A stretch of DNA of 64,000 nt, from positions 1 to 64,000 of the forward strand of contig JACVCD010000005.1 in the NCBI GenBank assembly GCA_016742275.1, read 5' to 3'. Every line of letters begins with the position of its first letter. The first letter of the stretch is position 1. Both the position numbers and the translations under genes were made by a program. Positions 34,825-45,256 of the stretch are shown in pieces. The notes below the pieces were generated by a model. That model saw only the letters and a program-made list of their open reading frames with translations, was not told the DNA's origin and searched no databases. This DNA is from Gemmatimonadaceae bacterium. GTDB lineage: Bacteria; Gemmatimonadota; Gemmatimonadetes; Gemmatimonadales; Gemmatimonadaceae.

Positions 34825-37442
34825 TGTATCACCCGCCTCTGTCGAATGTCCGTCGATGAAGCCCCAAGCATCAGACGAAAACTTCCAGGTTCAACCACCC
34901 ACTTGAGATCGCGGTCGAGCAGCGCCAGCGCGCTGTCTGGCAGCGTCATGTCCGCCCATCGCGATGCACCGGGTTCCAGAAACGCGCGCGTGGTCGCTTT
35001 GAGTGCAATGAGCGGCTGCGAGACACTCGTGAGTTCATCGCGAATGTAGAGCTGTACGACTTCATGGCCGGCCCGCTTGCCCGTGTTGCGCAGCAGCACC
35101 CGCACGTGGCGCGATGAAGGCGTATCTCGGACGACTTCCATTGAGTCCCAGGCGAACGTCGTGTACGACAATCCATGCCCAAATGGAAACAGTGGCGCTC
35201 CGCTGCCATCGAGATAATCGTCGCCACGCCCCGTGGGTTTGTGATCGTAGGTGAGCGGCAACTGTCCTTCACGCTGCGGGAATGTGATCGGCAAACGACC
35301 CGATGGATTCACGTCGCCAAAGAGCACATCCGCCATGGCCGGTCCTCCCTCTTCTCCCGGATACCAGGCCATCAGCACCGCGTCCACCTGATCGAGCCAC
35401 GGCATGGTGACGGCGCTGCCACCCACAATGACCACCACGGTTGGTACACCGGTGGCCGCGACAGAACGAATGAGTCGTTCCTGCGCGCCGGGTAATGCGA
35501 GGATGGATCGATCGCGGAACTCCCCTTCTTCTACACCGACCACCACAACGGCGGCTTCGCTCGCACGCGCAGCGGCCACGGCTGCTGCAATCCGCCGCTC
35601 CGTTGGCAGTGGAGGACCGGCCTCCCACGAGAGCTTGAACTTCACATTGCCACGTCGCTCATGAAACTCCACGCGCAGCGCATGCTTGCCCGCCGCGAGA
35701 GTAACGGGCGCGCGCCATACCCCCGCACTCCGTTTCTCCCATCGGTCCAGCACGAGTCGATCATCAACCCATATACGCGCACCATCGGCACCCTCAATGG
35801 CCAACGCACGCGCACCACCGGCCGGCACGGTCATCGAACCTGTCCAGCGCGCACTGTACCAATCGTATGGCACCCCCGCGCCCGGCGATGAAAGCGTCCA
35901 GGTGAAATCGATAGCAGGGTCAACGCGTGTCAGCGTTGGTGCACCGCGCATGTCGGGGTTGTTCCAATACTGCGCTTCGAGTCCCGGAGCACCGTTGTGG
36001 GTGAGTGCTGTTGCCGGCACGGGAGTCAATGCTTGCGCAAGCCGTCCAGGCCCAGCAGCGTAGTTCACCGTGAGTCCAACGCGCGCCTTGAGTGCACTAC
36101 GCAGACTCACCGGCGCGATGCCAGGACCACTGTAGCCTCCAAGCCGTACCGAATCCGCATCCACTCCGATAAGCGCGAGCCGTCGCACGGTTGAAGCAAG
36201 CGGCAGTACCGGAGCGGTTTGCCGACGTGGGGTATTGCGCAACAACACGATCGACGCCGCAGCCGCCTCGCGTGCAAGAGCGCGATGCGATGCATGACCG
36301 TTCCAGTACGCCGCGCTATCCGGATTGATTGGCGCGTCATCAAACAACCCGAGCGCAAACTTGACGCGCAACACGCGAGCCACCGCACTATCGATCACCG
36401 GCATCGGTACCAGCGATTGTTCGAAGGCACGCCAATAGGGTCGTTGCTGCTCGAACGTACTTTGAAACACCACATCGAGACCCGACTTCCAAGCATGTGC
36501 CCCTGCTTCGGAGGAGTTGCGCTCCGTACGATGCAGCACCGTCGCACCACCCGTTGCCGCCGCATCGGAAATCACGAAGCCGGGAAATTTCCACTGGTCA
36601 CGCAAGACTGTCGTCAGCAGATAGTGACTCTGTGTCGCGGGATCGCCGTCCACACTGTTGTACGCCGTCATCACGCTACGCGCGCCCGTCTCCTGAATAG
36701 TCGACTTGAAGGGCGGAAAGTGCCGTTCCATGAGCTCTCGCGTGCTGGCTTCCACGGGATAGCTATCACGCCCACCGGTGCCCACGTTCGCCACGAAATG
36801 CTTGGGCGTGGCCACGATGCCGGCCTGCTCAAACGCCCGCACATGCGCACGCCCCATCGCGCTTGTCAGCCAGGGGTCTTCGCCCAGTGTTTCCTCGGTG
36901 CGTCCCCATCGCACATCGGTGGCGATGTTGATGACGGGGGAGAGCACCATGCGAATGCCGCGACTGCGTGTTTCGCGGGCGGCGGCTTCATGCACTCGCG
37001 CCACCAGAGCCGTATCGAAGGTGGCGGCAAGCCCGATGGCCTGCGGAAATACCGTCGCCCCTTCCCGCATCAAACCATGTAGCGCCTCATCGAAGAACAA
37101 CGAGGGAATGCCGAGCGGGGTCTTTGTGCGAAACCACTGCTGCATGGAATCAAGATGGGCGGCATGCGCACGGGCGGCCGCCCGAGGGCCGATGCCGGGT
37201 CGCGCATTCACCTGCAAACCAAAGATGCCCGCCTGATAGTCGTGTGCCGGGTCATCGAGGTCACCCGGCGTCATGTAGAGCTGCCGGAATTTCTCCAGCG
37301 GTCCCATGCGCCCGAGCAGATCCTGCGTTCGCGCGTCCACCGATTGCGTGCGGTCGCGGTATATGGGTTGCGCTGGTGTCGCCAACGGCACCAGCAGGGT
37401 GACACAAGCCAGCACAGTACGGTGGAACACGGGCATTTCCAT
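34821..37442 (-). CDS. Secreted GH3 beta-glycosidase with inserted PA14 domain
   Basis: The 873-residue protein has a signal peptide (to ATPAQ). The GH3 barrel has KHFVANVG and nucleophile D293 in FVISDAAATGG, followed by the alpha/beta sandwich with KRAGHEVVQLYIRD near the end and a fibronectin-like C-terminal domain. A PA14 domain is inserted in the second domain (around DYNWYSARWTG-type sequence through ARIWVDDRLVLDRWE, about residues 515-640), as in beta-glucosidases that bind oligosaccharides. Substrate: beta-linked glucosides or xylosides. It is first in the operon with the GH29 gene. Confidence 0.9.
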   Translation of the reverse strand: MEMPVFHRTVLACVTLLVPLATPAQPIYRDRTQSVDARTQDLLGRMGPLEKFRQLYMTPGDLDDPAHDYQAGIFGLQVNARPGIGPRAAARAHAAHLDSMQQWFRTKTPLGIPSLFFDEALHGLMREGATVFPQAIGLAATFDTALVARVHEAAARETRSRGIRMVLSPVINIATDVRWGRTEETLGEDPWLTSAMGRAHVRAFEQAGIVATPKHFVANVGTGGRDSYPVEASTRELMERHFPPFKSTIQETGARSVMTAYNSVDGDPATQSHYLLTTVLRDQWKFPGFVISDAAATGGATVLHRTERNSSEAGAHAWKSGLDVVFQSTFEQQRPYWRAFEQSLVPMPVIDSAVARVLRVKFALGLFDDAPINPDSAAYWNGHASHRALAREAAAASIVLLRNTPRRQTAPVLPLASTVRRLALIGVDADSVRLGGYSGPGIAPVSLRSALKARVGLTVNYAAGPGRLAQALTPVPATALTHNGAPGLEAQYWNNPDMRGAPTLTRVDPAIDFTWTLSSPGAGVPYDWYSARWTGSMTVPAGGARALAIEGADGARIWVDDRLVLDRWEKRSAGVWRAPVTLAAGKHALRVEFHERRGNVKFKLSWEAGPPLPTERRIAAAVAAARASEAAVVVVGVEEGEFRDRSILALPGAQERLIRSVAATGVPTVVVIVGGSAVTMPWLDQVDAVLMAWYPGEEGGPAMADVLFGDVNPSGRLPITFPQREGQLPLTYDHKPTGRGDDYLDGSGAPLFPFGHGLSYTTFAWDSMEVVRDTPSSRHVRVLLRNTGKRAGHEVVQLYIRDELTSVSQPLIALKATTRAFLEPGASRWADMTLPDSALALLDRDLKWVVEPGSFRLMLGASSTDIRQRRVIQ

Positions 37443-37573
37443 CGATGGGGCAAGGGGGGCTTGATGCTTCTACCGGCTGGAATGTCCGGATCATACGCGC
37501 AAAGCGCCAGCAATCATGCTACGATTGTCAGCGGTCCGCACCTCCCTGCCCCCTCACACCCACCACTCGACCC

Positions 37574-38101
37574 ATGATCAAGAAAATCCTGCTCGGCCTT
37601 TGTCTCGTGGTGCTCGCAGTGCTTGTCTACGCCACATTCCAGCCGGATTCGTTTGCGCTCGAGCGTCGCACGACGATCAATGCCTCACCGGATTCGGTGT
37701 TTGCACACATCAACGACTTTCATCGCTGGGATGAGTGGTCGCCGTGGGCCAAGCTCGATCCGAACATGAAGGTCACGCATGGTGGTCCGCCAGCCGGCAG
37801 TGGAGCCGTGTACGGATGGACAGGCAATAGTGACGTAGGCGAAGGACGCATGACGATCACGGAGTCAGTTCCGCCCTCCAAGGTCGTGATCGCACTCGAT
37901 TTCATCGCACCGATGGAAGCCAACAACATTACGACGTTCACGCTCACACCGAACGGGGCCGGAACGGACGTTGTGTGGCGCATGGAAGGACCGATGAACT
38001 ACCTGAGCAAGCTCATGTGCGTGTTCATCAGCATGGAGCGTCTCATCGGCCCCGACTTCGAGAAGGGTCTCGCGCAGCTCAAGACTGCGGTTGAGCAATA
38101 G
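37574..38101 (+). CDS. Membrane-anchored SRPBCC (START-like) protein
   Basis: The 175-residue protein has one N-terminal membrane segment (ILLGLCLVVLAVLVYATF) followed by a START-like fold: RRTTINASPDSVFAHINDFHRWDEWSPW, then beta strands and a long final helix (MERLIGPDFEKGLAQLKTAVE). Such polyketide-cyclase-like proteins bind small hydrophobic molecules; no ligand can be named. ATG 37574 is chosen so the membrane segment follows directly. Its 3' end overlaps the convergent histidine kinase gene by 23 bases. Confidence 0.8.
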   Translation: MIKKILLGLCLVVLAVLVYATFQPDSFALERRTTINASPDSVFAHINDFHRWDEWSPWAKLDPNMKVTHGGPPAGSGAVYGWTGNSDVGEGRMTITESVPPSKVVIALDFIAPMEANNITTFTLTPNGAGTDVVWRMEGPMNYLSKLMCVFISMERLIGPDFEKGLAQLKTAVEQ

Positions 38102-40352
38102 ACAGAGCGACGGCCTGCACCAATTCACGTGCGCCATATGGCTTCTGCATGAAACGCACGTGTGGGTCGTCCAGCAGTCGTTGCGCAGCCACCGCTTCAC
38201 TGAATCCGCTCGAAAGAAGAACCGGCAGCGTTGGGTGAATGGCGCGGATAGCCTTGAGCGTCTCCTCACCATTCATGCGCGGCATCAGCATATCGAGCAG
38301 CACCATATCCACATGTGATGTTTCTTTGAGGCGTTCCATGGCTTCCATGCCATCGGACGCCTCGATCACATGACACCCCGCGCGCGTCAGCACACGACTG
38401 GCAAGTGAACGCAGCATCTGCTCGTCGTCGACCACCAACACCGTGGCCCCCAGGTGCTCCGGGAAGAGCCCACTGTCTGGTGCCGTATTCTCGAGGGGCG
38501 GCGTCCCACCAGCCTCTGTAGCGGATGCTGGCAAATAGATGCTGAATAGACTGCCACGACCGGGTTCCGACACGATGTCGACCGCTCCGCGATGCGCGCG
38601 CAGAATACCGATCACGGCCGCGAGGCCCAGACCGCGCCCGACAAACTTCGTGGTGAAGAACGGATCGAAGATGCGCCGCAGTGTCTCGCCCGACATGCCA
38701 CCGCCAGTGTCAGCCACCTCCACCACGACGTACAAGCCAGCAGCCAATGACTCGAGACCATGCGCCGGTGTCACGTCTCCATCCCGCACATGACGCACAA
38801 TCGTGCGGAGAGTGACCACACCATCGGCCTCGCCAATCGCATCCGCTGCATTGCTGATGAGATTCATCACGACTTGACGCAGTTGCGTGGCATCCCCTTC
38901 AACTGCAGGAATCGTCTCATCAAGTTCGAACCGCAGCTCGACTTTCTTTGATACCGCCGCGCGGAGCAAGCTGGCCGTGCCACGCACCAGAGCCGCAACA
39001 TCGACCCGCGTGATGGTCACACGTCCCATGCCAGCATAGGCCAGCATCTGTCGTGTGAGATCGGCAGCTCGCTCGGTGGCCTGCTCGATGTGCTCGAGCG
39101 GTAGACTCGGTTCCGCCGAGCCGTTGAGCTCCGCACGCGCCACTTCCGCATTGGCCCGAATGACACCCAGCAGATTGTTGAAGTCGTGGGCAATGCCGCC
39201 GGCAAGTAGCCCCAGACTCTCGAGCTTCTGGGCTTCCTGCATGCGCACCGCGTCGCGCTGCCGCTCTTCTTCTGCACGTCGGCGTTCGGTGACATCACGT
39301 GCGGATCCGGCAAAACCCGTGGGCTTACCCCGATCATCGGTAATGGCACTGATGGTGACCTCAAGCACACGCTCTTCACCGCGCGCATCGATAGGATAGT
39401 CGTAAGTCACCGGCAATCCCGTGCGCAGGACTTCATCCTGCTGCGCAGTCACGCGGGCTACGACTCCCTCTTCCGCAATGTCCTGGCCACTCAGACCCAC
39501 AATGGTATCGACCGGTCGGTTCACCATACGGGCGAACGCCGTGTTCACTGCCGTATACCGACCATTGAGATCCTTCACCCACAACGCATCGGTGCTGTTG
39601 TCGAGAATTGCACGCTGACGGCGCGACGCGTCCCGCAGAGCTTCTCCGCTGGCCGACAGCTTGGCTTCCGATGCCTTGAGCTGATCGAGTTGATCCTCAA
39701 GCAATCGCTGATCATCGCGCAATTGCCGGCGCCTCCACGCGTCTCCGAGTGTCTGCAATCGGAGCAGGTGCGCCCAGTATCCGCACAACGCCACCTGCAC
39801 GAGCGCTATGCCGAAATGAAAGAATAGCTTGGTGAAATCCACGTACCTTTCCGGAAAGAAATGCACGGGATATCCCGAATTGTGCAGTCCAGCAAACAGC
39901 GAGTGCTGCACGATGATGAGCAGCGCACCAGGCCACATGCAGCGCCAGTCCTGGTAGACGATCATCATCGTGAAGGCCGTGAAGAACCAGAAGTGCTGCT
40001 CGGCCTGACCATGCAACTGATAGATGTGCAGTGCCACGAAGGCCTGCTGCGCCACACCTGACAATGACCGCGTGAAAAACGTTCGCGGGAACAGCCAGAC
40101 ACTCAGGCCGAAAATGGCGCAGGTCAGGCTACCAACCAGCAGCGTGGCGAACCAAGTGCCGTGATACAGCGCCAGCAGCAACGCCAGCGCCATATGCGAA
40201 ACAAGAAACCAGACCATGAGCCGATCGCCGCGCGCATAGATGCCGTCCATGATTTCATGGACTTCCTCTGGCGAGAAGCCGTGCTCGTGCGTGGGCACGA
40301 GCATCGCGACCGAATCTTTGGTGCCGTGCGAGAGTAACGGCATCAGAGTCAT
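38079..40352 (-). CDS. Hybrid sensor histidine kinase with receiver domain
   Basis: The 757-residue protein has about five or six membrane segments (residues 45-195), a short coiled coil (205-245), a PAS domain (about 246-358) and a HisKA domain with H389 in GGIAHDFNNLLG. An HATPase_c domain follows (NLISNAADAIGEA, VADTGGGMSGE, GLGLAAVIGI) and a C-terminal receiver with phospho-acceptor D687 (LLDMLMPRMNG). It should autophosphorylate and pass phosphate to its own receiver. No partner response regulator is adjacent, so the output is unknown. It is divergent from the fabH-like gene across 203 bases. Confidence 0.92.
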   Translation of the reverse strand: MTLMPLLSHGTKDSVAMLVPTHEHGFSPEEVHEIMDGIYARGDRLMVWFLVSHMALALLLALYHGTWFATLLVGSLTCAIFGLSVWLFPRTFFTRSLSGVAQQAFVALHIYQLHGQAEQHFWFFTAFTMMIVYQDWRCMWPGALLIIVQHSLFAGLHNSGYPVHFFPERYVDFTKLFFHFGIALVQVALCGYWAHLLRLQTLGDAWRRRQLRDDQRLLEDQLDQLKASEAKLSASGEALRDASRRQRAILDNSTDALWVKDLNGRYTAVNTAFARMVNRPVDTIVGLSGQDIAEEGVVARVTAQQDEVLRTGLPVTYDYPIDARGEERVLEVTISAITDDRGKPTGFAGSARDVTERRRAEEERQRDAVRMQEAQKLESLGLLAGGIAHDFNNLLGVIRANAEVARAELNGSAEPSLPLEHIEQATERAADLTRQMLAYAGMGRVTITRVDVAALVRGTASLLRAAVSKKVELRFELDETIPAVEGDATQLRQVVMNLISNAADAIGEADGVVTLRTIVRHVRDGDVTPAHGLESLAAGLYVVVEVADTGGGMSGETLRRIFDPFFTTKFVGRGLGLAAVIGILRAHRGAVDIVSEPGRGSLFSIYLPASATEAGGTPPLENTAPDSGLFPEHLGATVLVVDDEQMLRSLASRVLTRAGCHVIEASDGMEAMERLKETSHVDMVLLDMLMPRMNGEETLKAIRAIHPTLPVLLSSGFSEAVAAQRLLDDPHVRFMQKPYGARELVQAVALSIAQPQS

Positions 40353-40555
40353 GGTGGGGTCCTATGGGGAGTGCCCGACAATTCCGGGGACCTACCCGGT
40401 AATGATCGACCGAATTCCCTCTATACTGGAGCAAAGCATGCTCGTTCACCAGCGGCCCCTGCCTTGTCGTGCCACGTTCCAGCCCGTAGCGTAATCCGAT
40501 CACGTCAGATGAACGCATCAACACATATGACGTCCATTCGGTACACCTCCTTCCC

Positions 40556-41698
40556 GTGTCCCGCCTCGTGAACCGTTACGCCGCCATCACCGGTTGGGGC
40601 GATGGGCTCCCGCCCGCCGTTCTCAGCAATCAGGATCTTTCCACCTTCCTTGAAACGTCGGATGAGTGGATCGTGCAGCGCACCGGCATGAAGGAACGCC
40701 GAGTGTCGCATGTGTCTGCCATCGAGATGGCGACACTCGCCAGCAGGCGCGCGCTGGCATGCGCCGATCTCGACCCTGCCGCACTCGAGCTCATTGTCTA
40801 CGGCAGCTGCTCACCCGACGAGCAGGTGCCGAACTCGGCGTCCGGTGTGCAAGTCGCGCTCGGCGCCACGCGTGCGGCGGCCATGGATGTGAATACGGCC
40901 TGCACCAGTTTTCTCTACGGACTCTCGAGCGCCACGGCGATGATCCAGAGTGGCATGGTTCGCAATGCACTCGTGATCGGCGTGGAGTACATCAGCCCGT
41001 TCATGGACTGGAGCAATCGCAATGTGGCGGTGCTGTTTGGCGATGGCGCCGCGGCCGTAGTGCTGGAAGCCAGTGACACACCGAGTGGCGTGATTGGCAC
41101 CGTGCTGGGGTGCGACGCCGAAGCGAGACAAACACTGCGCGTGCGCGGCATGGGGTGCAGCTACGTACAGGGTGACTTGCATTACGGCGACACACTCTGG
41201 GATTTCGATGGACAGGCCATCTTCAAACGCGCCGTGCATGGAATGAGCGAAGCCTGCGCACGCGTGATGCGGGAAGCCGGCGTGACTGCCGACGATATCG
41301 ATCTCGTCGTGCCGCATCAGGCCAATCTTCGCATCATCGAAGCGGTGGCAAAGTACGCAGGCGTGCCGATGGAGCGTGTGATGCTCACCGTGCAACGCTA
41401 CGGCAATATGAGCGCGGCCACGGTTCCTGTGGCGCTGTCCGATGCACTGAGCGAGGGACGTGTGAAACCGGGCAGTTTGCTGCTCATGCCGGGTTTTGGT
41501 GGCGGACTGACATTTGGCGCGCTCCTCGTGCGGTGGGGATCGCGTGTCACGCCGCTCCGCACATCAGATGCGGCTCTTCCGCCTACCGCACAGTCTGCGC
41601 TCGAGATGGTCAACGCCATCCGAGCGCGTCAGGACCCACATGGTCGCTCGCTCGACGCGCTCATGGCCACCCGCTTTATCGAAGCAGCGGGTGGCTGA
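40556..41698 (+). CDS. 3-oxoacyl-ACP synthase III family protein
   Basis: The 380-residue thiolase-fold enzyme has the FabH triad: C116 in NTACTSF, H254 in VPHQANLR and N284 in RYGNMSAA. FabH enzymes condense acetyl-CoA (or other acyl-CoA) with malonyl-ACP to start fatty-acid synthesis. It is about 50 residues longer than typical FabH because of a C-terminal tail after LLVRWG. No other fatty-acid genes are near, so it may be an accessory paralogue for a branched or specialised product. GTG 40556 lacks a clear ribosome-binding site. Confidence 0.9.
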   Translation: MSRLVNRYAAITGWGDGLPPAVLSNQDLSTFLETSDEWIVQRTGMKERRVSHVSAIEMATLASRRALACADLDPAALELIVYGSCSPDEQVPNSASGVQVALGATRAAAMDVNTACTSFLYGLSSATAMIQSGMVRNALVIGVEYISPFMDWSNRNVAVLFGDGAAAVVLEASDTPSGVIGTVLGCDAEARQTLRVRGMGCSYVQGDLHYGDTLWDFDGQAIFKRAVHGMSEACARVMREAGVTADDIDLVVPHQANLRIIEAVAKYAGVPMERVMLTVQRYGNMSAATVPVALSDALSEGRVKPGSLLLMPGFGGGLTFGALLVRWGSRVTPLRTSDAALPPTAQSALEMVNAIRARQDPHGRSLDALMATRFIEAAGG

Positions 41699-41717
41699 GT
41701 AGATCAACCGATCGAAC

Positions 41718-42311
41718 TTAGAGCGACGAAGACGCTGCAGATCCGGCGGTAACCATTTCGAGTTCACCGCCGGTGACGATGAGCTCTTCGCCTTCGGTGG
41801 CCATCAACGTGGCGCGCTCGCCCGTGAGCGTATCGAAGTTCTGCAGCAGACCGTTGCCGACGATCTTGGCGTTCACCAGGGCACGGCCACGACCGATCTT
41901 GAGACGGGTGCGGCCGGACTCGGTGGCGTCGATCTCGACGCGCGTGTCATCCAGGTGCACCTGTGCGTCGCGGGTCTCCACGACAAATGGACGTGCGTCC
42001 GCTGTCGATTCGATCACGCCGCGTCCGCGATGCATCGTGATGAGGCGCGGCTTGGCGTCATTGCCCCACCAGAGTGAGAAGTCACGCACGATCTGTGCGG
42101 AACTGCCCGGCTCGAGACGAAGTGTGACGCCATCCGGCATCTCATATGCTACGGCGCGCGTCGTCGCCGAAACACGCACTGGCGTGGCGCGAAACATCAC
42201 GAGTGCCGTGAAGCCGGCCGCGGTCATGGCCGCGAGAAGCGACAGCGCAGAGTTCCTGGCGGAGTGCCCAAGAACGCGCGTGGGTGCTGTGCCCGTCGGG
42301 TCGAGGATCAT
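41718..42311 (-). CDS. FecR-domain membrane protein
   Basis: The 197-residue protein has one membrane segment (about 22-42) and a FecR-like periplasmic domain with the pattern YEMPDGVTLRLEPGSSAQI, followed by repeated beta strands. FecR proteins normally transmit signals to an ECF sigma factor, but none is adjacent, and the cytoplasmic N-terminus is short. It could also be a structural periplasmic protein. It converges with the fabH-like gene, 19 bases apart. Confidence 0.65.
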   Translation of the reverse strand: MILDPTGTAPTRVLGHSARNSALSLLAAMTAAGFTALVMFRATPVRVSATTRAVAYEMPDGVTLRLEPGSSAQIVRDFSLWWGNDAKPRLITMHRGRGVIESTADARPFVVETRDAQVHLDDTRVEIDATESGRTRLKIGRGRALVNAKIVGNGLLQNFDTLTGERATLMATEGEELIVTGGELEMVTAGSAASSSL

Positions 42312-42713
42312 GGGTCGCTAGGCAAGAGAAACCGTCTGGCGCACCGTCGGTGTGCAACCACGACTGAGGCCTGTCCAAACCCGACGCCGGCCTGAGAGTT
42401 CCCTAGTCTAAATTGCGGAAACCCAATACACAAATAGATTTACGCGATTGGACTTACGGTACAACCCACTTAAGAGCCGACTCAGACCATATTACCACGC
42501 TTCGGCACGGAGAGGTACGGGTCGTGGCAGGAGTGTCCAATAAAGAGGCGCTGGGCGGCTGGCTTCGTTAACTGATCACGCAGAGAAAAAGAGGCACGGA
42601 GAACGCAGAGACTGATGGCCTCTGTGCCCTCCGCGCCTCTGCGTCCTCCGCGTGAGCAGTTACGGATATTGGTTTAAACCATTACCCGCCGACGCGCCGT
42701 GGCATCTTCTCGA
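42312..42713. other. Intergenic region holding a palindromic repeat
   Basis: These 402 bases contain no gene. They include the probable promoter region of the FecR-like gene (an AT-rich stretch at about 42410-42450) and palindromic repeat copy 2 (42566-42664), which lies about 50 bases after the stop of the metalloprotease gene. Confidence 0.6.
42566..42664. repeat. Palindromic repeat element, copy 2 (degenerate)
   Basis: The left arm (42566-42585) repeats 20 bases of the copy 1 arm exactly: CGTTAACTGATCACGCAGAG. The right arm (ending 42664) pairs with it with two mismatches and one gap. The core GAGGCACGGAGAACGCAGAG is also shared. At 99 bp it is shorter than copy 1. Confidence 0.8.
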
Positions 42714-45182
42714 CTACGGCCACGGCAGCGTCAACACCGGATACCGCGGACGCAACTCCGGCCGATCGTTGCCGGCATAGAAGCGCGCGATGTCATGCCG
42801 TGCAGCCGCAACGTGCGCCGACTGTGCAGCATCAGCCGACACCATCGCCTTGAGACGCGTGTCCAGGCGATTCACATGTGTCAGCGCCGCCGCACGAACA
42901 TCCGGCATCGCCCGCGTATCACCCGCCATGTCGAGCACCGCATCGAGCGCCGCACGCTGTGATGCACGCAGCGCCGCACGTTCGGCCGACGATGTCGGCG
43001 CAGCGGCACCCCACGTACGCTGCACCACCGCCGACAGCACTTCATCGAGTGACAGCTGACGCGAATCACGCGCCACCTGCTGCACCAGACGTGCCGCACG
43101 CTCACGATCGAGCAGATAGCCGATCACTTCCGTGGCCAGGCCGCCGGCCAGTGAAATGGCATCGAACGTGACACCACCACTGCCTTCGATCCATGTCTGA
43201 TCGGTATTGAAGCCCGGCGGCGGCGGCGGGATGAGCTTGATCACCTTCTCCGGCACCACCAGCTCGGCCGGCGTGATGGCGTCGAGCGCCATCGTGAGTG
43301 CCTTGCGCTGATCGACGGCCGGAATGACGGTGGTCGGCGTCTGTCCATCACCACGCAGTGCGAAGGTGAAGTCCATGCCGCCTACATACTTCGACAGGCC
43401 TTCCAGCGAATAGCGGTGATGCAGATAGACATGCGCAAATCGCATGTTGAGCAACGCCAGCGGCTCACCAGGCTGAATGGCGCGTTCGTCGAAGGCATTC
43501 ATCATGATGCGACGCACCTTCCGACCACGCTCCACACCTTCGAACTGCGTCGCGCCTTCTTCCCAGCGCGTCACCCACGGCATCGAGCCGTTGGCATTGG
43601 CATACGTGTCGTTGATGAATCGCACATTGCGTGCGAGTCCATCCTTCATGATGCCATCGAGACCTGTGCGCTCGGCCGCCGCATCGGCATACCAGTGATA
43701 GCCGAGATTGATGGATAGCGAGTCCCATGCACCCGGGCCTTCGCGGAATGCCTGACGCAGGTCAAGCGTGCCATCGGCATTCGGCAGAATGATCGGGAAC
43801 GGGTAGTCCATCACGCTCGAGCGATTCTGCGACGACGCGATGTAGTTGTGCGACAAACCAAGCGTGTGTCCGATTTCGTGCGCCGTGTGCTGACGTCGAC
43901 GCGCCATGGCGAAGGCTTCCGCTCCGACATTGGGGCCACTTGCACCAAACGCAGGAACGGTGCCCGCCCAGATGTTGTAGTCGACAAGCGAACGCCACGC
44001 GTCCATGCGGACCACCGCGCGCAGAATTTCACCCGTGCGCGGGTCGCTATAGCTCGGACCGACACTCGGACCCGGTCCCGTGCGGTGCACCCACATCAGC
44101 ATGTTGTAGCGCGCATCCATCGGGTCGGCACCGGCTGGCAAGTCGAGCACGCGGAACGCGTCCTTGAAACCCGCGCCCTCGAACACCTTGCTCCACCAGT
44201 TGCCACCAGCGCGGAATGCTTCGCGATACGGCGCCGGAATACCGGGATCGAGATAGTAGATGATCGGTGTGACCGGCTCCACCAATTCGCCACGCGCATA
44301 GGCGGCCGGATCCTTCGGCACCAGGCGCCAGCGGTTGATGAACCCACCGCGATAGTCGCCGTCGTATCCCTTGCTGAGGTCGAAGAACTGCGTACCGCCG
44401 TAGCCGAAACGCGGGTCGTACGAACGCGGACGGAAACCCGCCGTGTCCGGAAGCGCCACCAGTGAGTGATGCTCCTCGAACGTCATGGCGCGCGAGTCCG
44501 GCGCAACAGCACCACGACCCCGCGGTGCCGCATCGGTCACGAACGTCAGGACCGCATGCACTTCCGCATTGCGCGGGAAAGCCTTGGTACGCTCGGTGTC
44601 GATGTAGCTGCGCTGCACATCGAGTCGGTAGTTGCCAACGCCAGGTGCAGCAGCCGCCGTACCGCCAGCACTTCCGCCATTCCGCAGTCCGTCGATCACA
44701 CCATAGGCGTCGCCAAGAAACACACTCGACGCGTCAACGGTGATCACACCGTTGGTATCGCGCTCGATGGGTAACGAGGCCACGATGGATTTCGGGAAAG
44801 CATCACTGGCCGCCTGCTGATTGCCTGCATCCCCACGCGGCGCACGCGCGGTGTAGTTGTCGCGCACCATGAGCACACGATTTCCGCGTCGCTCGAGCCG
44901 CACGATACCGCTTGGGCCAGTCTGACCACGATCGAGGCTTCCAGTGCCGAGACCGGTGGCCAGCGTGACCTGGTGCAGGAACGGCACGTTGAGCTGCGCG
45001 CGAGGAATTTCCAGCAGCGCCCGATTGCGGGACTCATCCACGCGCACGCGCAGAAATGCATCGGACTGGGCCGCCAGCGGTGTGGCGAGCGGCGCGGCGA
45101 GCAACGAACACGCCGCAATCACGGCGGTCATCGCAAGAGACCGCGGACGAACAACGTGGTTCGGGATCAGAACACTCGGCAT
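42714..45182 (-). CDS. Secreted zinc metalloprotease (DUF5117/DUF4953-type)
   Basis: The 822-residue protein has a signal peptide after an extended N-region (hydrophobic VIAACSLLAAPLATPLAAQ). The metzincin-like zinc site HEIGHTLGLSH is at residues 435-445 (H435, H439, H445, with E436), and the Met-turn is at SSVMDYP (M458). Architecture and size match the uncharacterised bacterial family with DUF5117 upstream and DUF4953 around the catalytic site. It should cleave proteins in the periplasm or outside. Start is at 45182 or the internal Met at 45131. Confidence 0.88.
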   Translation of the reverse strand: MPSVLIPNHVVRPRSLAMTAVIAACSLLAAPLATPLAAQSDAFLRVRVDESRNRALLEIPRAQLNVPFLHQVTLATGLGTGSLDRGQTGPSGIVRLERRGNRVLMVRDNYTARAPRGDAGNQQAASDAFPKSIVASLPIERDTNGVITVDASSVFLGDAYGVIDGLRNGGSAGGTAAAAPGVGNYRLDVQRSYIDTERTKAFPRNAEVHAVLTFVTDAAPRGRGAVAPDSRAMTFEEHHSLVALPDTAGFRPRSYDPRFGYGGTQFFDLSKGYDGDYRGGFINRWRLVPKDPAAYARGELVEPVTPIIYYLDPGIPAPYREAFRAGGNWWSKVFEGAGFKDAFRVLDLPAGADPMDARYNMLMWVHRTGPGPSVGPSYSDPRTGEILRAVVRMDAWRSLVDYNIWAGTVPAFGASGPNVGAEAFAMARRRQHTAHEIGHTLGLSHNYIASSQNRSSVMDYPFPIILPNADGTLDLRQAFREGPGAWDSLSINLGYHWYADAAAERTGLDGIMKDGLARNVRFINDTYANANGSMPWVTRWEEGATQFEGVERGRKVRRIMMNAFDERAIQPGEPLALLNMRFAHVYLHHRYSLEGLSKYVGGMDFTFALRGDGQTPTTVIPAVDQRKALTMALDAITPAELVVPEKVIKLIPPPPPGFNTDQTWIEGSGGVTFDAISLAGGLATEVIGYLLDRERAARLVQQVARDSRQLSLDEVLSAVVQRTWGAAAPTSSAERAALRASQRAALDAVLDMAGDTRAMPDVRAAALTHVNRLDTRLKAMVSADAAQSAHVAAARHDIARFYAGNDRPELRPRYPVLTLPWP

Positions 45183-45256
45183 CGGGCACTCGGCATCATG
45201 GCACGAACGGAGCGCGCAGCACCTGCCGAGGTGACGCGCGTGAAGGGAACCGCAAC

